A DNA stretch of 64,000 bases from Lasiosphaeris hirsuta (GCA_030549175.1 JAUKUA010000006.1:4154001-4218000), one strand, 5' to 3'; shown: positions 11,639-24,296, counted from the first letter of the stretch. A program made the numbers and translations. Notes: generated by a model not told the origin, from the sequence alone.

Positions 11639-14319
11639 GTTGTTGTGTGTTTGTGCTAGTAGTAGCTAGGCTGGTAGCTGTGCTAAGGGTTGGCCGGCAG
11701 GTGTGCTGCAGGCTGTTTGGATGGTCAGTTGTCGTCTTTTCGAGCAGAGACAGAGGGGGTGATGATGGGAGGCAGGTGATGAATGATGGGCGAGAGGGAT
11801 AGGAGGGTGTACCTGATTGCTGGGGCTGGGTGAGATGGTTGATGATGGATGCAGGTTGTAGGACAAAGAGAGGGGTTGACGGGAAGTGGACGGCAAAGGT
11901 CGGTCGGGGAGCAGCTTTGATTTGAGGGCGGCCAAAGGGGCCAGAGGGGAGCCAGGAGACAGCTGATGCAGCAGATCGAGCGGTTCCTGCCTCCTGCCTT
12001 CGAACTGTTTCGTCAGACCGGGCGGGGTAATGCCTCAGAGAGATCACGTTGGCTGTTTGGGGGGGGGGGATCGCGTGACAAGTACATCGTCATGGCACGA
12101 CGCCCCGGCGGCGAGCCACAGCCTGGCCTCACCTTGCCATGTACCCCCTACCTTGGCCCGGGCGTCGTGCATTAACACGGGCGCCTCGGCGAATCGCAGA
12201 GCTCAGCAGAGTCTGGGGAAAATCCGGGGTAGCTAGAGCAGAGACCCACTGCGGTCCCGCCACCACCTCGACCCGAAACAGGTCCCAAAATGACGGCGAA
12301 TGCTATCAATTACCTATTAAGAGCCAGCTGCGTAGGGCAATTGGGTTTTGGCAGTTTTCCAGGTCGATGTGGTGGTTTTGTTTGCAGTGCACGCCTGAGA
12401 GAAGAACGCAGAGTGACAACGACGATCGCAGCTAGCCGTTACTTGTCCCGCCCCGGCTGGCGGCGGGGGCGCTGTTGAAGTGGGGTTTCTGGCTGGGTTG
12501 CTGACTGCAGGCTGCAAACATCAATCCACTCTGAGCCCACGGGAGCTTACCAGCTGCACACCAGACGCGAGAGTTGACGACACGGCACCCGACAATGCTT
12601 CGAGCTCCGGTCACAGTCCGTCGTTTGTCCCGCTAGAATGCATCGAGCTTGGAGCAAATCAAGTCGCATCGCCATTGTAGCCAGCGGACCAAACACTCTT
12701 CAAAAGAAGCAGCATTCCAGCGTCCAGCATCAGCATTCCCCGCACCGCCCCTGAAGAGCACTGGCCATCTAATTGCAAAAGCAATCTGTGGCAAGGAAAG
12801 CGGAGCTGAGGAAGTCAGGCGCTCCCACTCTTGACGATCTCAACGACCACTCCGACTCTGCAGGGCCGGTCTTTCCGACTGGAACCAGACCAGGCAACGG
12901 AAGGACTGGCAGGGTAAGACAGAAACTCGGCTTCAAGGCAACTGTCGCCGGTTCCTGGCCGACGGTTTCTCAATTCCGCCGAGTATGTGACGTCTTCCAT
13001 CGTGTCTCCCCAACACGGTCCGATAAGATTCAGTCTTTGCCTTACTAGCCCATTTGCCGGTTGGTGTACGTCCCTCTGTCGAACATGTAGCGCCGAAGAT
13101 TGGTGTTGAACCGACGGCCGAGTTGCGAAAAGGCGTGCTACGCTTTTGTTCAGGCGATTGATAGCGGGGGTTGCCACGGTCGAGGTGGTATCCGAGCCGA
13201 GGCTACCGATGCACCTTTCTCGAGGGATTCCGAAAGCTTCGGGTTCCAATGTCCCTGTCGTGATCGCTGCGGAAGCTTGTTGTCATTGCAGTTATATTTC
13301 CATCGCTGACAGATCCAGCTAGGAGGCGATATACCGTCAACAATATTCAACCCGGAGATCGTTCGTTCGGGGTAACCGTTAACACCCTAGAAACTCTTCG
13401 AAAGAAAACGACCCGTCGAGCCAACAAAAAAAAAAAAAAAAAAGGTGTTAGAGCAGAGCGAGGGAGGACATGGGTACGGAAGCAAACCTTAGCTGGTGAG
13501 GAGCCATTGGTGCTTGGGACCTACAGCAAGAACATCAGCTGCCTGACGGCCACAAGTGGTAGCTCAAGGATTTTTCTGTCGTACTGGGTCGGCAGTGGAC
13601 CGGCGATTGCGATATCTGTCAATTGACGGTGTTTTGGCCGAGTGGGCCTCGCGATCGGAAAATTGGAGTTTGACATCAATTGTGGATCTGGTCTGTGCCC
13701 ACACATGTCCATGCTGGAAGGGCGCTGCCAAGACATCAAACGGCAAGCGGATTGCATTCCTTCACGAACTTCATCTTCGTTCCTGCCGGTGCTCACTGAC
13801 AGTCTCCAGGTCGAATTTTGGTGGGTTTAAAAGTAAGCTATCAGCAATATATGAGAGAAATGGCCCATCGCCAAATGTGGCAAAACACAAGCCCATTTGC
13901 ACAACCAACACTCTCAACTCGCCCAGCGCCCAATCACATTTGCACTGACTGCCCCTCCTCTGAGGGCTAAAATTGCAGTGCAAAAAGACTTAGATCACAC
14001 CTAATTACCTAAGCTCACTCTTAATTACCTTAGCTCACTCCGTCGTTACTTACCAAAATCCAAGGCGTGTTTTTTTTAATATTTTTAGCTTAGACAGTAC
14101 AGAACTGCACGAGACAAATACCAAATTTTGGAACGATATTAAATACACAACCAATTCCTTGCCTTCCGGGTTCGCCTAACATGATAATTTATGGACGTGG
14201 CAGGAAACCTAGTACCCGTCGCACACGCAAGAACTATGACTCGCCACACTGGCCGTGTCGACCTCGCTTCCGGGCTCCTCTCAGGCACATCTTACTCACG
14301 CACATTCATCAAATCAAAG
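11639..14319. other. Gene-free interval with a decayed transposon end
   Basis: No protein-coding gene is supported. The left 400 bases, rich in purine and pyrimidine blocks, are the likely promoter of the 11004-11638 gene. A poly-A run lies at 13427-13443 and a collapsed palindromic transposon remnant at 13942-13981 (listed separately). The rest shows nothing I can name. Confidence 0.45.
13942..13981. mobile_element. Collapsed terminal-inverted-repeat remnant
   Basis: The right arm GAGGGCTAAAATTGCAGTG (13962-13980) is the reverse complement of the transposon end seen at 17398, 24913 and 49398. The left arm, GCACTGACTGCCCCTC, keeps both ends of the same sequence but has lost the middle AT-rich part. 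The interior is only a few bases long, so this is a non-autonomous scrap. Confidence 0.55.
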
Positions 14320-14403
14320 GCGCCAGTGGTTTAGTGGTAAAATCCATCGTTGCCATAAAACAGCATATTCGATGGGCCCCGCGTTCGATTCGCGGCTGGC
14401 GCA
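14320..14403 (+). tRNA. tRNA-Gly(GCC): tRNA-Gly (GCC) with a 13-nt intron
   Basis: The acceptor stem GCGCCAG pairs with CTGGCGC and is followed by discriminator A (14403). The D-arm region is TGGTTTAGTGGTAAAA and the T-arm is CCGCGTTCGATTCGCGG. The anticodon stem CATCG/CGATG encloses the loop TTGCCAT, with anticodon GCC at 14352-14354. A 13-nt intron, TAAAACAGCATAT (14356-14368), sits at the canonical place one base after the anticodon. The mature length is 71 nt, as expected for tRNA-Gly. Confidence 0.95.
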
Positions 14404-14677
14404 AGGCTTGCGTTTTGGCTGTGTGGCGTTCGATGGGTAGAGTTACACAATCCTGCAGACGCTGGCCTCCGCGCTCCCTTTTCTGACTCACCCCATCTTC
14501 AAAAGGAGGTAAAGCGGCTGGTTGCAAATCTTTGTTCGTTCCACTTGAGCCCGTGTGAGGGGATCTGCCAGCGGCCGGTTTAGCCTTGCACTTCAAGCTT
14601 CCCACCAGGCACGACAGCGAAACCACAGAAGCTAAAATCATATGGGTAGTGATATTTCACCGTTCCACAAGCAACGA

Positions 14678-14749
14678 GGTCCGCTGGCTCAATGGTAGAG
14701 CGTCTGACTACGAATCAGGAGGTTCCAGGTTCGAGACCTGGGTGGATCG
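14678..14749 (+). tRNA. tRNA-Arg(ACG): tRNA-Arg (ACG)
   Basis: The 72-nt gene has acceptor strands GGTCCGC and GTGGATC (two G-T pairs), D-arm GGCTCAATGGTAGAGC, anticodon arm TCTGA-CTACGAA-TCAGG with anticodon ACG (read as ICG after deamination), and T-arm CCAGGTTCGAGACCTGG. No intron. It lies 274 nt downstream of tRNA-Gly on the same strand; each is presumably transcribed alone by RNA polymerase III. Confidence 0.95.
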
Positions 14750-14946
14750 ACGCGTATCCCCTGGATCATGTCACAGGTGGATTGTGAGAACGGGAGTTTT
14801 CACAATCCTTTCTTTTGTCATTTTCAATTGCAACGATACATGGTAGTCATCTAAGTATACACGTCCCTTCTCACATGGTCCCAAATACCCGCGACCTCAA
14901 CATGTATTAGCACTCTTACGTCTCAGGAAAAAGTCCAACATCCCCT

Positions 14947-16272
14947 TTATGTATCTGACGCCTTCAGCTCCGACACCCCCTGCTGCGATTCCAACTCCCT
15001 CGGCGCCTGCTGGCTTAGTGGAACCTGATGCGAATATACTCCCCCCTGCTGCGGCTGGGGATATCCCCCCATCTGCTGCTGTGGGGGGTAGTAATAGTAC
15101 GGCTGCGGCTGCGGCTGCTGCTGATACCCCGGCTGCCCATGCCAGACCATTCCAGGCTGGCCCGGCGGAGGCGGGACGCCCATGCTGGGCAACCACACGG
15201 GTGGCGCGGCCCACTGCGGCGGCTGAGCGGACCACAGGCCCTTTTGCTTGCGCACGGCGAGGGTGAAGAGGAGGACTAGCTCGACAAAGGTGCACACGGA
15301 GTCGAAGAGGGGGCCGACGGTCAGGGTAACGTAGGGCGGGATGAAGACGGTCCCGAGGAAGTATTGCGCCGTGATCACCATGAGGCAGAGCAGACGGAGG
15401 GAGGCGAGGGTTGTTGAGGTGAGGAGGAGGATGGCCGGCTGTCGCGGGGGTGAGTGGTGGGCTGGGATGGAATGGAGGGGGTGACTTACGTTGCGGAGGA
15501 GGGGATGGGTTTTGGTTTTGTGCACGACCAGGGAGGCGTAGCCGATGGCGGGGAGGGAGGCGATCCAGAGGAGGATGTCGACGGCGGCGCCGAGACGGTT
15601 GGACGTGTTGGCTTCGTTTGCAAGCTTGGCTTCGATGGCGGAGTCGACGCCGTCGACGGCAAGGTAGTCGTAGTAGGTGGTGTAGAACTGCTCGCCGATG
15701 CCGAGGTAGGCGATGGCGAGGGTGAGGACTATGAGGGCGAAGGACAGGACGGCGTAGCGCACACTCTTGTGAGGGGTCGGGGGCGTGCCGCCGCTGAGGC
15801 ACAGCTGGAAGCCGTTGCCGAGCTCAAAGAAGGTGATGAGGAGGAGGATGGTGGCCAGGTAGTTGAACAGCTTGGCAACATCGTCGAAGCGGTCGCTGGC
15901 TTGGGCGATGGCCTGGGAGATGGTGGTGAAGTCGGAGCGCGAGCTGAAGATGCCGCTGTCATATTCAACCAGGTACGTCCAAAGTCTCAGAGAAAAACTA
16001 ATGGTATGAAGAACGAGGCACCTGCGACAAATTAGTTAGGTCTGTGTCAATAAAGTTCCATCCGTTTCTTACAGTATCCAAAAGGGATAGACAGCTTTGA
16101 TCCAGGCAATGCCAACGCGAGCTGGGTCCCCTTTCCGGCGCGCGATGCACAGGCTTATACACCAGAGGATGAAGAGCGGGGTGATGAAGATGCCATAGAT
16201 GACGATGGCGCCGACTGTGTAGTGTGCGTATGTGTTCTCGTCCGGGATGTCATTTGGGTCAATATCCGACAT
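14947..16272 (-). CDS. Fungal multi-pass membrane protein, function unknown
   Basis: Three exons on the minus strand, 16272-16073, 16021-15490 and 15438-14947, encode 407 residues; both introns are 51 nt. The start ATG gives MSDIDPNDIPDENTYAHYTV. About seven hydrophobic segments follow, for example VGAIVIYGIFITPLFILWCI, LFNYLATILLLITFFELG, YAVLSFALIVLTLAIAYLG, LGAAVDILLWIASLPAIGYA and SVCTFVELVLLFTLAV. The last 110 residues are cytoplasmic-looking and rich in Pro, Gln, Gly and Tyr (PQPQPYYYYPPQQQMGGYPQ). A 7-TM core with a PQ-rich tail is common among uncharacterised fungal integral membrane proteins, some receptor-like. I cannot assign a ligand or role. Confidence 0.85.
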
Positions 16273-18828
16273 TGTAAGCCGATAGGGCTGCTGCCAGCCA
16301 GTAAAAGGCAATATATTCGTGTTGAAATCCAGACGAAACGTCTGAAAAAATGTGGACAATCGATGTTGATGGGCAGCAGCGGAGGGGAGCGAAGGTGTTG
16401 GAGAAGGGGGTTAATGTTAGCCCCTTGATCAAGTCGATCGTTATTCACAGCCTCATAAAACAATGTCACACTACACACGTACGGTGCCAGCTTCCGCCTC
16501 GGCAGCAGGCATGGAAATGTTTCGTATCCCGGCAGCTGGATCTCAACCCCGTCGAGAGGCCATAAGAACGGCACAACGTCGATCCGATACCTGTCTTGGC
16601 GCGTATTTGGTTGGTTTGCATCACGGCCCCCTGTCTGGTGTTTTGACGCGCCTTCAAGGATGTCGCGGGGAGGGTAGTACTGGGGCTACCCCGGCCGGTA
16701 TGAAGGGGTTTGACTTGACATATATGGAAACCGATATTTTCACACTCTTGCACAATGCCTAGAAATATGGCCCTTTGGAGCACCACCTTCGTCTTACTCT
16801 GGCCAACTATACGTTATAAATTTGGCCTCAGAGATATCACTGGTTTGATTATACCCGAGTTACGCATACCTCTATAGCGCATTCAAGTGGTGTTCGAGTA
16901 AGGATCAAAATCGCTCGTCATTGAACCACATCATGCCCAGCTTCAGGACCTCAAAGACGGGCACCCCTCTAAATAGGTCGCCGGATCTCTTTTCCACGTC
17001 GTCAGCTCCGGAGATTAAAAAAAAAAAAACAAAGTAATTGAAATTCAAACTCTCGATACCTAGTAGTACCTAAGTAATAGTCATTCCGTGTAAAAAGCTT
17101 CTATGGAGATGGTAGAAGCTCGATTTCTCACCTCCGATATCAAGTTTACCTAAGCTTTGACCTTGGGAGAGCTCATCTTGATTTCTTTGGAGCCAAACCG
17201 AGCTGCAGCGCCCGACAACGCCACTGAAATTGTGTGGATGAACAGGCACGTGGTGTGCCACGAGCCATTAGCACCTTTTGGTGTAGAATGCTACTAAAAG
17301 CGTTAGTGGGTAGATAAAATGAGCCTTGAAGTACCAGACATTTCATACACCAATAGGATATCGATACAGTCATGTCAGTTACTTTGGGGTCGCCAGGCAC
17401 TGCAATTTTAGCCCCAACAGAAGCCCCCGATTGTCAACGTTATAGCCTTTGTGAGGACTAAAATTGCAGTTCCGGCCCACCGAAGTTCGTCGGGTCTCTA
17501 GGTAGCTTTGGGCCCAATGGATATACCCCCAGCCGTCAATCTTTGTGGCTTCCGTTACGTCTTCAATTGCAGTGATTGGGGGGCGCAGTGTGCGTGCGAG
17601 TCTCTACCTCATCTTTTCTCTGGTCACCTGTATAGTAGTGTAGTTTATCCTAGTATATTCCTATGTACCTTGAGCCAAAAGAGTCTTCAACCTCATCTTA
17701 TCGTTCAGAAACTGGTTGGACCTTGGCGTTGACCCTGGCGCTAGTCTAGCTTATTATGCGTGTACGTGTATTTGTCTTTCGCTGTCCAAATGGGCCTGAA
17801 CTTCCTGCTAGTGGCTACATGCCCTGGGCTTGGACCGACGGCCGGGCCGCCGAGGGAAACGAGCTCTGGTTTCGAATCTCGATGCAATCTCCTCGCAGTC
17901 GAATGTCCCTGATTAGATCGGCAAATGCGATTACCTGTTGCTATTCCTCACCAATCCTCCCCAGGTCAACTCATTGGTCTTGGCCAAAGAGGAGGCCGTT
18001 GCCCCGTGCCCACAGTGACCAAGACTAGGGGATGGAGCCTCCAACTAGGCTGCACGCGCTACATAGTAGCATCGACTACCAAGGCCCCTAGCATGAAAAT
18101 CGGACGAGTAGGCTAGAAAACGGGACAAATGCAGTGCATGCTTGATGTGTCCCCGATGCCGCCTAGCCCGCATGCAATGCGCAGACCACCGTGGCATCAT
18201 GGTAGAAATCCGGGATAGGGCTGAGCTGTGCTGTCCGTGTTGCCACATTGTCACCCGCGACGGCGGAAGGCGAGTTGCCTCGTCAGGTAAAGGAGTCCCC
18301 CTCGCTTGGGGTTTTTCTCCATATTTCTCCTAATTGGGCATAGCTGCTGGTGATTTGGTCGGGAATTCGGGGATGGGGTGCCGCTGACGGAGGTGTTGTT
18401 TGCCGGTCGACCCCTCCTTTGGAACTCCAACTTTGTGGGGCAGCGCGGTTTCGCTGTTTGTCAAGGCCATTGTCAAGGGGCAACGCGGCGGCGACGGTGG
18501 CGATAAGGAGCTAGTGGTCTTATCGTGCACTGTGCATGGTTACCCACCGCCCACCGCGGGGTGAGGGAGGGAGAGCTCGCTATGAGTTGACAAATCGGGA
18601 CATCGAGGTCCTTATCAAAACCTTGGCTGGGCGGGCTTGTGAAGGTGGGCATGATGGCGGCATGATGAAATAAATACATGTCGCGGCGCACCCCGAGAGG
18701 CAGCACCCGAGGAAAGCCACACGCTTCTTACTGTCCGAGACAATTCCAGCCAAATAAACAAACAGCAACTTTTAGACATTTACCCCTGAACACCCCGTGC
18801 CCCTTTCCGCGGTCCCGCCACCGAGACC
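16273..18828. other. Intergenic, no gene seen
   Basis: No coding region is supported. The interval contains a short inverted-repeat element at 17398-17471, an A-run near 17018 and moderately AT-rich sequence around 16.7-17.4 kb. The last few hundred bases should hold the amine oxidase promoter. Confidence 0.45.
17398..17471. mobile_element. Miniature inverted-repeat element of the Tc1-like family
   Basis: The left end CACTGCAATTTTAGCCCC (17398-17415) and the right end GAGGACTAAAATTGCAGT (17453-17470) are inverted copies differing at two or three sites. They bracket only about 37 bp. The same end sequence starts the transposase-bearing element at 24913, so this is probably an internally deleted derivative. 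Confidence 0.7.
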
Positions 18829-21049
18829 ATGGGAGCCGACCTCCCCCACCCCTTCGACCCCCTCTCGCTGGCCGAGATCGAGACGGCCATCGCGACCGTC
18901 AAGAAGGCCCACGGCGATGTCTTGTTCAACGTCGTGACCGTGCAGGAGCCGCGCAAGGCCGAGATGACGGCCTGGCTCGAAGGCCCCGAGACGGCCCCCC
19001 GGCCGAAGCGCGTCGCCGATGTCGTTGTCATCGCCCCCGGCGGAAAGGTGTACGACGGCCTGGTCGACCTGGCCGAGCCTAAGATCACCAAGTGGGAGCT
19101 CCTCGACGGCGAGCAGCCCATTGTAAGCCCACAATAGTACGTACCCACGGTCCACCACCCGCTAATCCACACGGCCAGATCACCATGGAGGAGCTCCAGC
19201 TCGTCGAGCACATTGCGCGCAAGGACCCCAAGGTGATCGAGCAGTGCGTCATCAGCGGCATCCCGGCCGAGGACATGCACAAGGTCTACTGCGACCCGTG
19301 GACCATCGGGTACGACGAGCGCTTCGGCAGCGGCGTGCGCCTGCAGCAGGCCTTCATGTACTACCGCCCCGACGTCGACAGCTGCCAGTACCAGTACCCG
19401 CTCGACTTCTGCCCCATCTACGACGCCGACAAGCAGGAGATCATCGCCATCGACGTGCCCACCCTGCGCCGTCCCCTGAGCAAGGTCGCGCCCGCCGACT
19501 ACCACCCGGCCGCTGTCGAGGCCCGCGGCGGCTACCGCAGCGACATCAAGCCCATCAACATCACCCAGCCCGAGGGCGTGTCCTTTGAGATCAAGGGCCG
19601 CGAGATCGAGTGGCAGAACTGGAAGTTTCACATCGGCTTCAGCTACCGCGAGGGCATCGTGCTCAACAACATCACCTTCAACGATAAGGGGACCGTCCGG
19701 CCCATCTTCTACCGCCTGTCCCTGGCCGAGATGGTGGTACCCTAGTAAGCATTCCAGAAAGAAAAAAAAAAAAAAAAAAAGAGTCCTGATGATAGGTGAC
19801 TAACACCCCGGCCAGCGGAAACCCCGAGCGGCCGCACCAGCGCAAGCACGCGCTCGACCAGGGCGAGTACGGCGCGGGATACATGGCCAACAGCCTGTCG
19901 CTGGGGTGCGACTGCAAGGGCTCGATCCACTACCTGGACGCGCACTTCCCGACGCGGGCGGGCGGGCTGCGCACCATCAAGAACGCCATCTGCATCCACG
20001 AGGAGGACGCGGGCATCCTGTTCAAGCACGTCGACTTCCGCGACGACTCGGTCATTGTCACGCGCGGCCGCAAGCTCATCGTCCAGCAGGTCTTCACGGC
20101 CGCCAACTACGAGTACGTCGTCGCCTGGGTCTTCCACCAGGACGGCACCATCCAGCCCGAGATCAAGCTGACGGGCATCCTCAACACGTACGCCATGCTG
20201 CCTGACGAGGACACGCACGGCTGGGGCACCCAGGTGTTCCCGGGCGTCAACGCCCACAACCACCAGCACCTCTTCTGCCTGCGCGTCGACGCCAACGTCG
20301 ACGGGCCCAACAACACCGTCTTCGTCAACGACGCCGTGCCGTCGCCGCACCCGGTGGGCTCGGCCGAGAACTTCTACGGCAACGGCTTCTTCTCGCGGCG
20401 CACCAAGCTCGCGACGGCCGGCGCCTCGCGCACCGACTACGACGGCGCCACCTCGCGCACGTGGGAAATCTGCAACCCGTCCAAGCTGAACCCCTATTCA
20501 CGCAAGCCCGTGAGCTACAAGCTCGTCAGCCGCGAGGTGCCGGGGCTGCTGCCCAAGCCGGGGTCGCTCGTGTGGAAGCGGGCGGCCTTCGCGCGGCACA
20601 CCGTCCACGTGACGCCCTACGCCGACGACCAGCTGTGGCCGGCGGGCCGGCACGTGCCGCAGACGTCCGGCGAGCCGTCGCGCGGGCTGCCCGAGTGGAT
20701 CGGCGACGGGGCAGCGAGCATCGACGACACCGACGTCGTGCTGTGGCACACCTTCGGCCTCACGCACTTTCCCGCCCCTGAGGACTTCCCCGTCATGCCG
20801 GCCGAGCCCATGACGCTGCTGCTGCGGCCGCGCAACTTCTTTGCGAGCAACCCCGTGCTGGACGTCCCGCCCTCCTACTCGAGCACGCCGAGCCAGGTGG
20901 CCGCCGGCGGCAAGGGCGTGACGGACGCGGCGGACCGGATGAGCCGGTTGGCCTTTGGGCAGGCGAATAGGGAGGGGACGGCGAGGCCGGTGGAGGGCAT
21001 GGCGGCGGGGTGCTGTGCGAATGGGACAAATGGCGTCAATGGGCATTAG
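18829..21049 (+). CDS. Copper amine oxidase (topaquinone enzyme)
   Basis: Three exons, 18829-19122, 19179-19744 and 19816-21049, encode 697 residues, normal for fungal copper amine oxidases. It oxidises primary amines to aldehydes with release of ammonia and hydrogen peroxide. Joining exons 2 and 3 restores SLAEMVVPYGNPERPHQRKH. The cofactor site NYEY is present, with the Tyr that becomes topaquinone at about residue 385. The copper ligands lie in NAHNHQHLF (about residues 436 and 438), and LTHFPAPEDFPVMP supplies the third His region. The catalytic Asp lies in AFMYYRPDVDSC. The protein has no signal peptide and no obvious C-terminal peroxisomal tripeptide (it ends NGVNGH), so it is likely cytosolic or imported another way. 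Intron 2 contains an A-run of about 20. Confidence 0.96.
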
Positions 21050-21246
21050 GGAGCGGGGTAGGGGGGGTGTAGGTTAGCTGTTTTGCAATTGAGGGCGTGT
21101 TGAACCAGCTTTGCGTCTGCAAACGTTAGGGGCGCACGGTAAAATACTTGCTCTGAGCTTGTTCTGACAGTGCTATGTATGTGCAATCCCTAGGTATAGT
21201 CTCCAGGACCAGCAATAGACGTCGAGTCGAAGCAACTGAGCGTCGG

Positions 21247-22340
21247 TTAGAGGAGGCGGTCATCTGGCAGTAAGCTATCCTTGGATATCTTGTTTTTCCT
21301 CTCTTCAATCCACTTGGCTTCGTCCCAGGCCTGGAAAGGATCGTTCTCTGGCGAAATCTCTGTCTGCTCTTGCAGGGCCTCCAGCAAATCTTTTGCGTCT
21401 ATTGACCAATCCTCTGGCTCCCTGGTTGGCGTTGGCGAAGTCTCGGTCTTCTCTTGCAATACCTTTGGCTGCACTGGTAAAGTCTCCTTCACGGCTGAAG
21501 AAGCTCCCGGCTTCTCCGCCTTGTCAGGGAAGACCGGTTCGAGGGTCTTTGTTGGCAGAGCGTATGGGATACTGTCCTTCACAGCATGCACGACATACCT
21601 GATTTGGTAAGCCCTTACAATCGTCGATAGAGGCGATATGCCAACTTACTTGGTGTGACTGCCCCTCGCGGTGATCTCTCCATCGGGGCCGTAAAATAGC
21701 ACGCTAGTAAAGGCAAGTGTCTTGCCAACTGTCGGCCGAACTTATCAGCAGGTTCCGTAGCACTGATGGGGGTTACACCGACTCTTGTCACACTGGGCTA
21801 CTCCTTTGAGAGTCTTCCCGGCCCCTCCGCCGCTGCCGAGATAGGTAATGTTCATGTCTGTCGAGACGCCAGTTGCAAAATGCCCCATGGAGGCCACGGC
21901 AAGTGAGCCGCCGAGATCGACCATGCTTGCGATGGTTCCGCCATGGAGGATACCGAGGCGGTTCTACCATAGCCATCAACAAAAACACATTCATAAAGTC
22001 TGGTGGCTGGAAATGAGTACCGTATGGTGCTTCTTGATCTGGAGGCTGAAGTAGACTTTGCCCTGGATGGCGTGGGTAACGTGGAACTGGAGGCTGGTGA
22101 GTGACAGCGCCTGCTATGTGGGGACTCACTCACATGCGGCCCAAACAATCTGGCTGTGTCAATATATTATTGGAAATTACTTAATGAGGGCGATGTGGTG
22201 ACAAACCTCGGTTCCAGGCCCGAGTCAATCATAAACGACCTGAGGACCTGTGGGCGTTAGCGCCGACAGCTGTAGTTGTGGTTGGCCGATCTGGTTGAAC
22301 GCACTGCTCTGACAAAGAATAATGGGTCCAGTTTGGCCAT
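21247..22340 (-). CDS. Hotdog-fold thioesterase (ACOT13/PaaI-like)
   Basis: Seven exons on the minus strand: 22340-22305, 22247-22207, 22149-22134, 22086-22021, 21963-21783, 21728-21650 and 21598-21247, encoding 256 residues. The start gives MAKLDPLFFVRAVLRSFMID. Exon 3 is only 16 nt (encoding LFGPH), a micro-exon needed to keep the frame. The catalytic hotdog pattern NRLGILHGGTIASMVDLGG is followed by VSTDMNITYLGSGGGAGK and GKTLAFTSVLFYGPDGEI, as in fungal acyl-CoA thioesterases of the 4HBT family, which release fatty acids from CoA. After residue about 150 comes a charged, Pro/Glu-rich tail of about 100 residues that is not part of the fold and has no known role. The gene is convergent with the amine oxidase and divergent from the Tfb2 gene. 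Confidence 0.88.
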
Positions 22341-22751
22341 TTCGATTTTGGGCGGTCTTGTTACCTTTGTCGTCGCGACTTGTAGAAAGGAATGGAGACC
22401 AGATTTGAAGATTGGATGCGACGCGACGCGACGGGACCATGACGTCCATCGCTTGCTCTTGACCCGAAGATTGCCCGAGAAAGGTGGAGCTTCGCAGCCA
22501 CGCAGCCCCACGTATTGCCGGTCAGGTCTGCCATGTCTGCCGGGGTCTTTGTTCCCAGACCCAGGGTGCCAGGCTGCGACAAACTCTCCAACATTTTATC
22601 TCTGGCTCCACACCCAGCACTCGACGCTCAGCACCCCACCGCCAGAGCGCAAACGACGCACCGAATACCCCCTGGGCACACAGGCCCTCGCGCCAACAAT
22701 ATCGTTCTATATTATGAGATAGCACCATCAACGTGCTGCTGACGGCCCATC
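22341..22751. promoter_or_regulatory. Divergent promoter between thioesterase and Tfb2 genes
   Basis: The two start codons lie 411 nt apart on opposite strands with no other gene between. The interval must contain both promoters. I see no clear TATA box or known factor site. Confidence 0.5.
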
Positions 22752-24296
22752 ATGTCAGTCGGCACGCAGTCGTACCAGCTCTCTGATTACCTGGAGAAGC
22801 TGCCGGGAACCACGTTTAGGAAGCTCTACCAGCAGCCCTCAACCGCCTTCGCCATCTTCCGCCGCATGCTCCCCCCTCTCGGTACGAGTCCTTGACCCCG
22901 TGAGCTTGACCTGCCTGCCCTTGCTCACAATGTCCGTCCCGCAGCCAAGATCTTTGTCCAGGCCCTCCTCTACGCACCCTCGCCCCTGTTGCTTAAGCAG
23001 CTCGACGTCTGGGTCAAGGCCGAAGGCAAGGTGCAACGCGACCGCGCCCTCTCCATCCTCCGATCCCTCCACATCGTTTCTATAAGCGCCGGCAAAGACA
23101 AGCCGCAGGAGGTGTACTTGACAACGAATTTCCAAAATAGCCTGCGTCTAGCCCTCGAGGGCGGCGGCTCCCACGGAAGCTTCGGTGTTCCGAGTACCTT
23201 GCCAGTCGATCCCACCATCGACATCCCGTATCTCGACCGCTACGCCCGCAAGAAGTGGGAGGACATTCTACACTACGTGGTCAACAGCGTTGGCGTGCAT
23301 GGCGATGGAGGGTCGGGTGGCTCGGGCAGCGGCCCTAAAGCCAGTGTTAAGGACTTGCTCTTAGCAGGACGTCTGGTTGAGCGGAGGCCCAACACCAAGG
23401 GCGGCATTGCTATCACCCAGGCTGGCTTTACCTTTCTCCTCCAAGAAGCCAACGCCCAGGTCTGGACGCTGCTTCTCCTCTGGCTCGAGGCCGTCGACCG
23501 CTCCTCCGCTGTCGCGTCTGGCATGGACAGCGTCGACATGCTCTCGTTCCTCTTCATGCTCGCCTCTCTCGAGCTGGGGCGCGCCTACGACACCTCGGCT
23601 CTAACCGAGCCGCGCCGCAACATGCTCCCGTCCCTCGTCGACTTTGGCCTGATCTACATCCCGCGTGACCCGCGGCAATACTTCCCGACCCGGCTGGCCA
23701 CCACCCTCACCAGCACTGCATCCGCCCTCCGCTCCGTCTCCTCAGCCTTCGCAGCCGCCACCGCAGCAGCCCCCGACGACGGCACGGTTGCCGCTGGTAC
23801 CGAATCCCGGGGCTCCGTTATCGTCGAGACTAACTATCGCGTCTACGCCTACACGTCGTCGCCACTGCAGATCGCCGTGCTGGCCCTCTTCTGCCAGCTT
23901 AATATGCGCTTCGCGGGCATGGTGACGGGCCGGCTCACGCGCGAATCGATCCGCCGCGCCATCGAGTACGGTATCACGGCCGACCAGATCATCTCGTACC
24001 TCGCCGCGCACGCGCACGAGCAGATGGCCCGGACCGCCGCTACTGTCGGCCGCCCCGTGCTGCCGCCGACCGTTGTTGACCAGATCCGGCTGTGGCAGCT
24101 GGAGAACGAGCGGATGCGGACCACGCCCGGGTTCCTGTTCAAGGACTTTGACACGTACGATGAGTACCAGGCGCTGAGCTCGTATGCCGAGGAGATTGGG
24201 GTGCTGGAGTGGAAGAGTGACAAGAAGGTCATGTTCTTTGTGAGCAAGTACGAGCAGTTGCGGGATTTCTTGAAGAGCCGGAAGAGTTCCAAGTAG
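22752..24296 (+). CDS. tfb2: TFIIH core subunit Tfb2 (p52/GTF2H4)
   Basis: Two exons, 22752-22881 and 22945-24296, encode 493 residues. The 63-nt intron falls within the LPPLAKIFVQALLYAPSPL region. The start gives MSVGTQSYQLSDYLEKLPGT, typical of fungal Tfb2. Further family blocks are LRSLHIVSISAGKDK, FQNSLRLALEGGG, YARKKWEDILHYVVNSVG, FTFLLQEANAQVWTLLLLWL, ETNYRVYAYTSSPLQIAVLA and a C-terminal FKDFDTYDEYQALSSYAEEI. Tfb2 anchors the XPB helicase (Ssl2) in TFIIH and serves both transcription initiation and nucleotide excision repair in the nucleus. Length and order agree with the family, and nothing looks broken. It is an essential housekeeping gene, which marks the region to its left as stable genome before the transposon block to its right. 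Confidence 0.95.

Noticed and set aside
18780..19631. 283-codon minus-strand frame
   Set aside because: Antisense shadow of amine oxidase exons 1 and 2.
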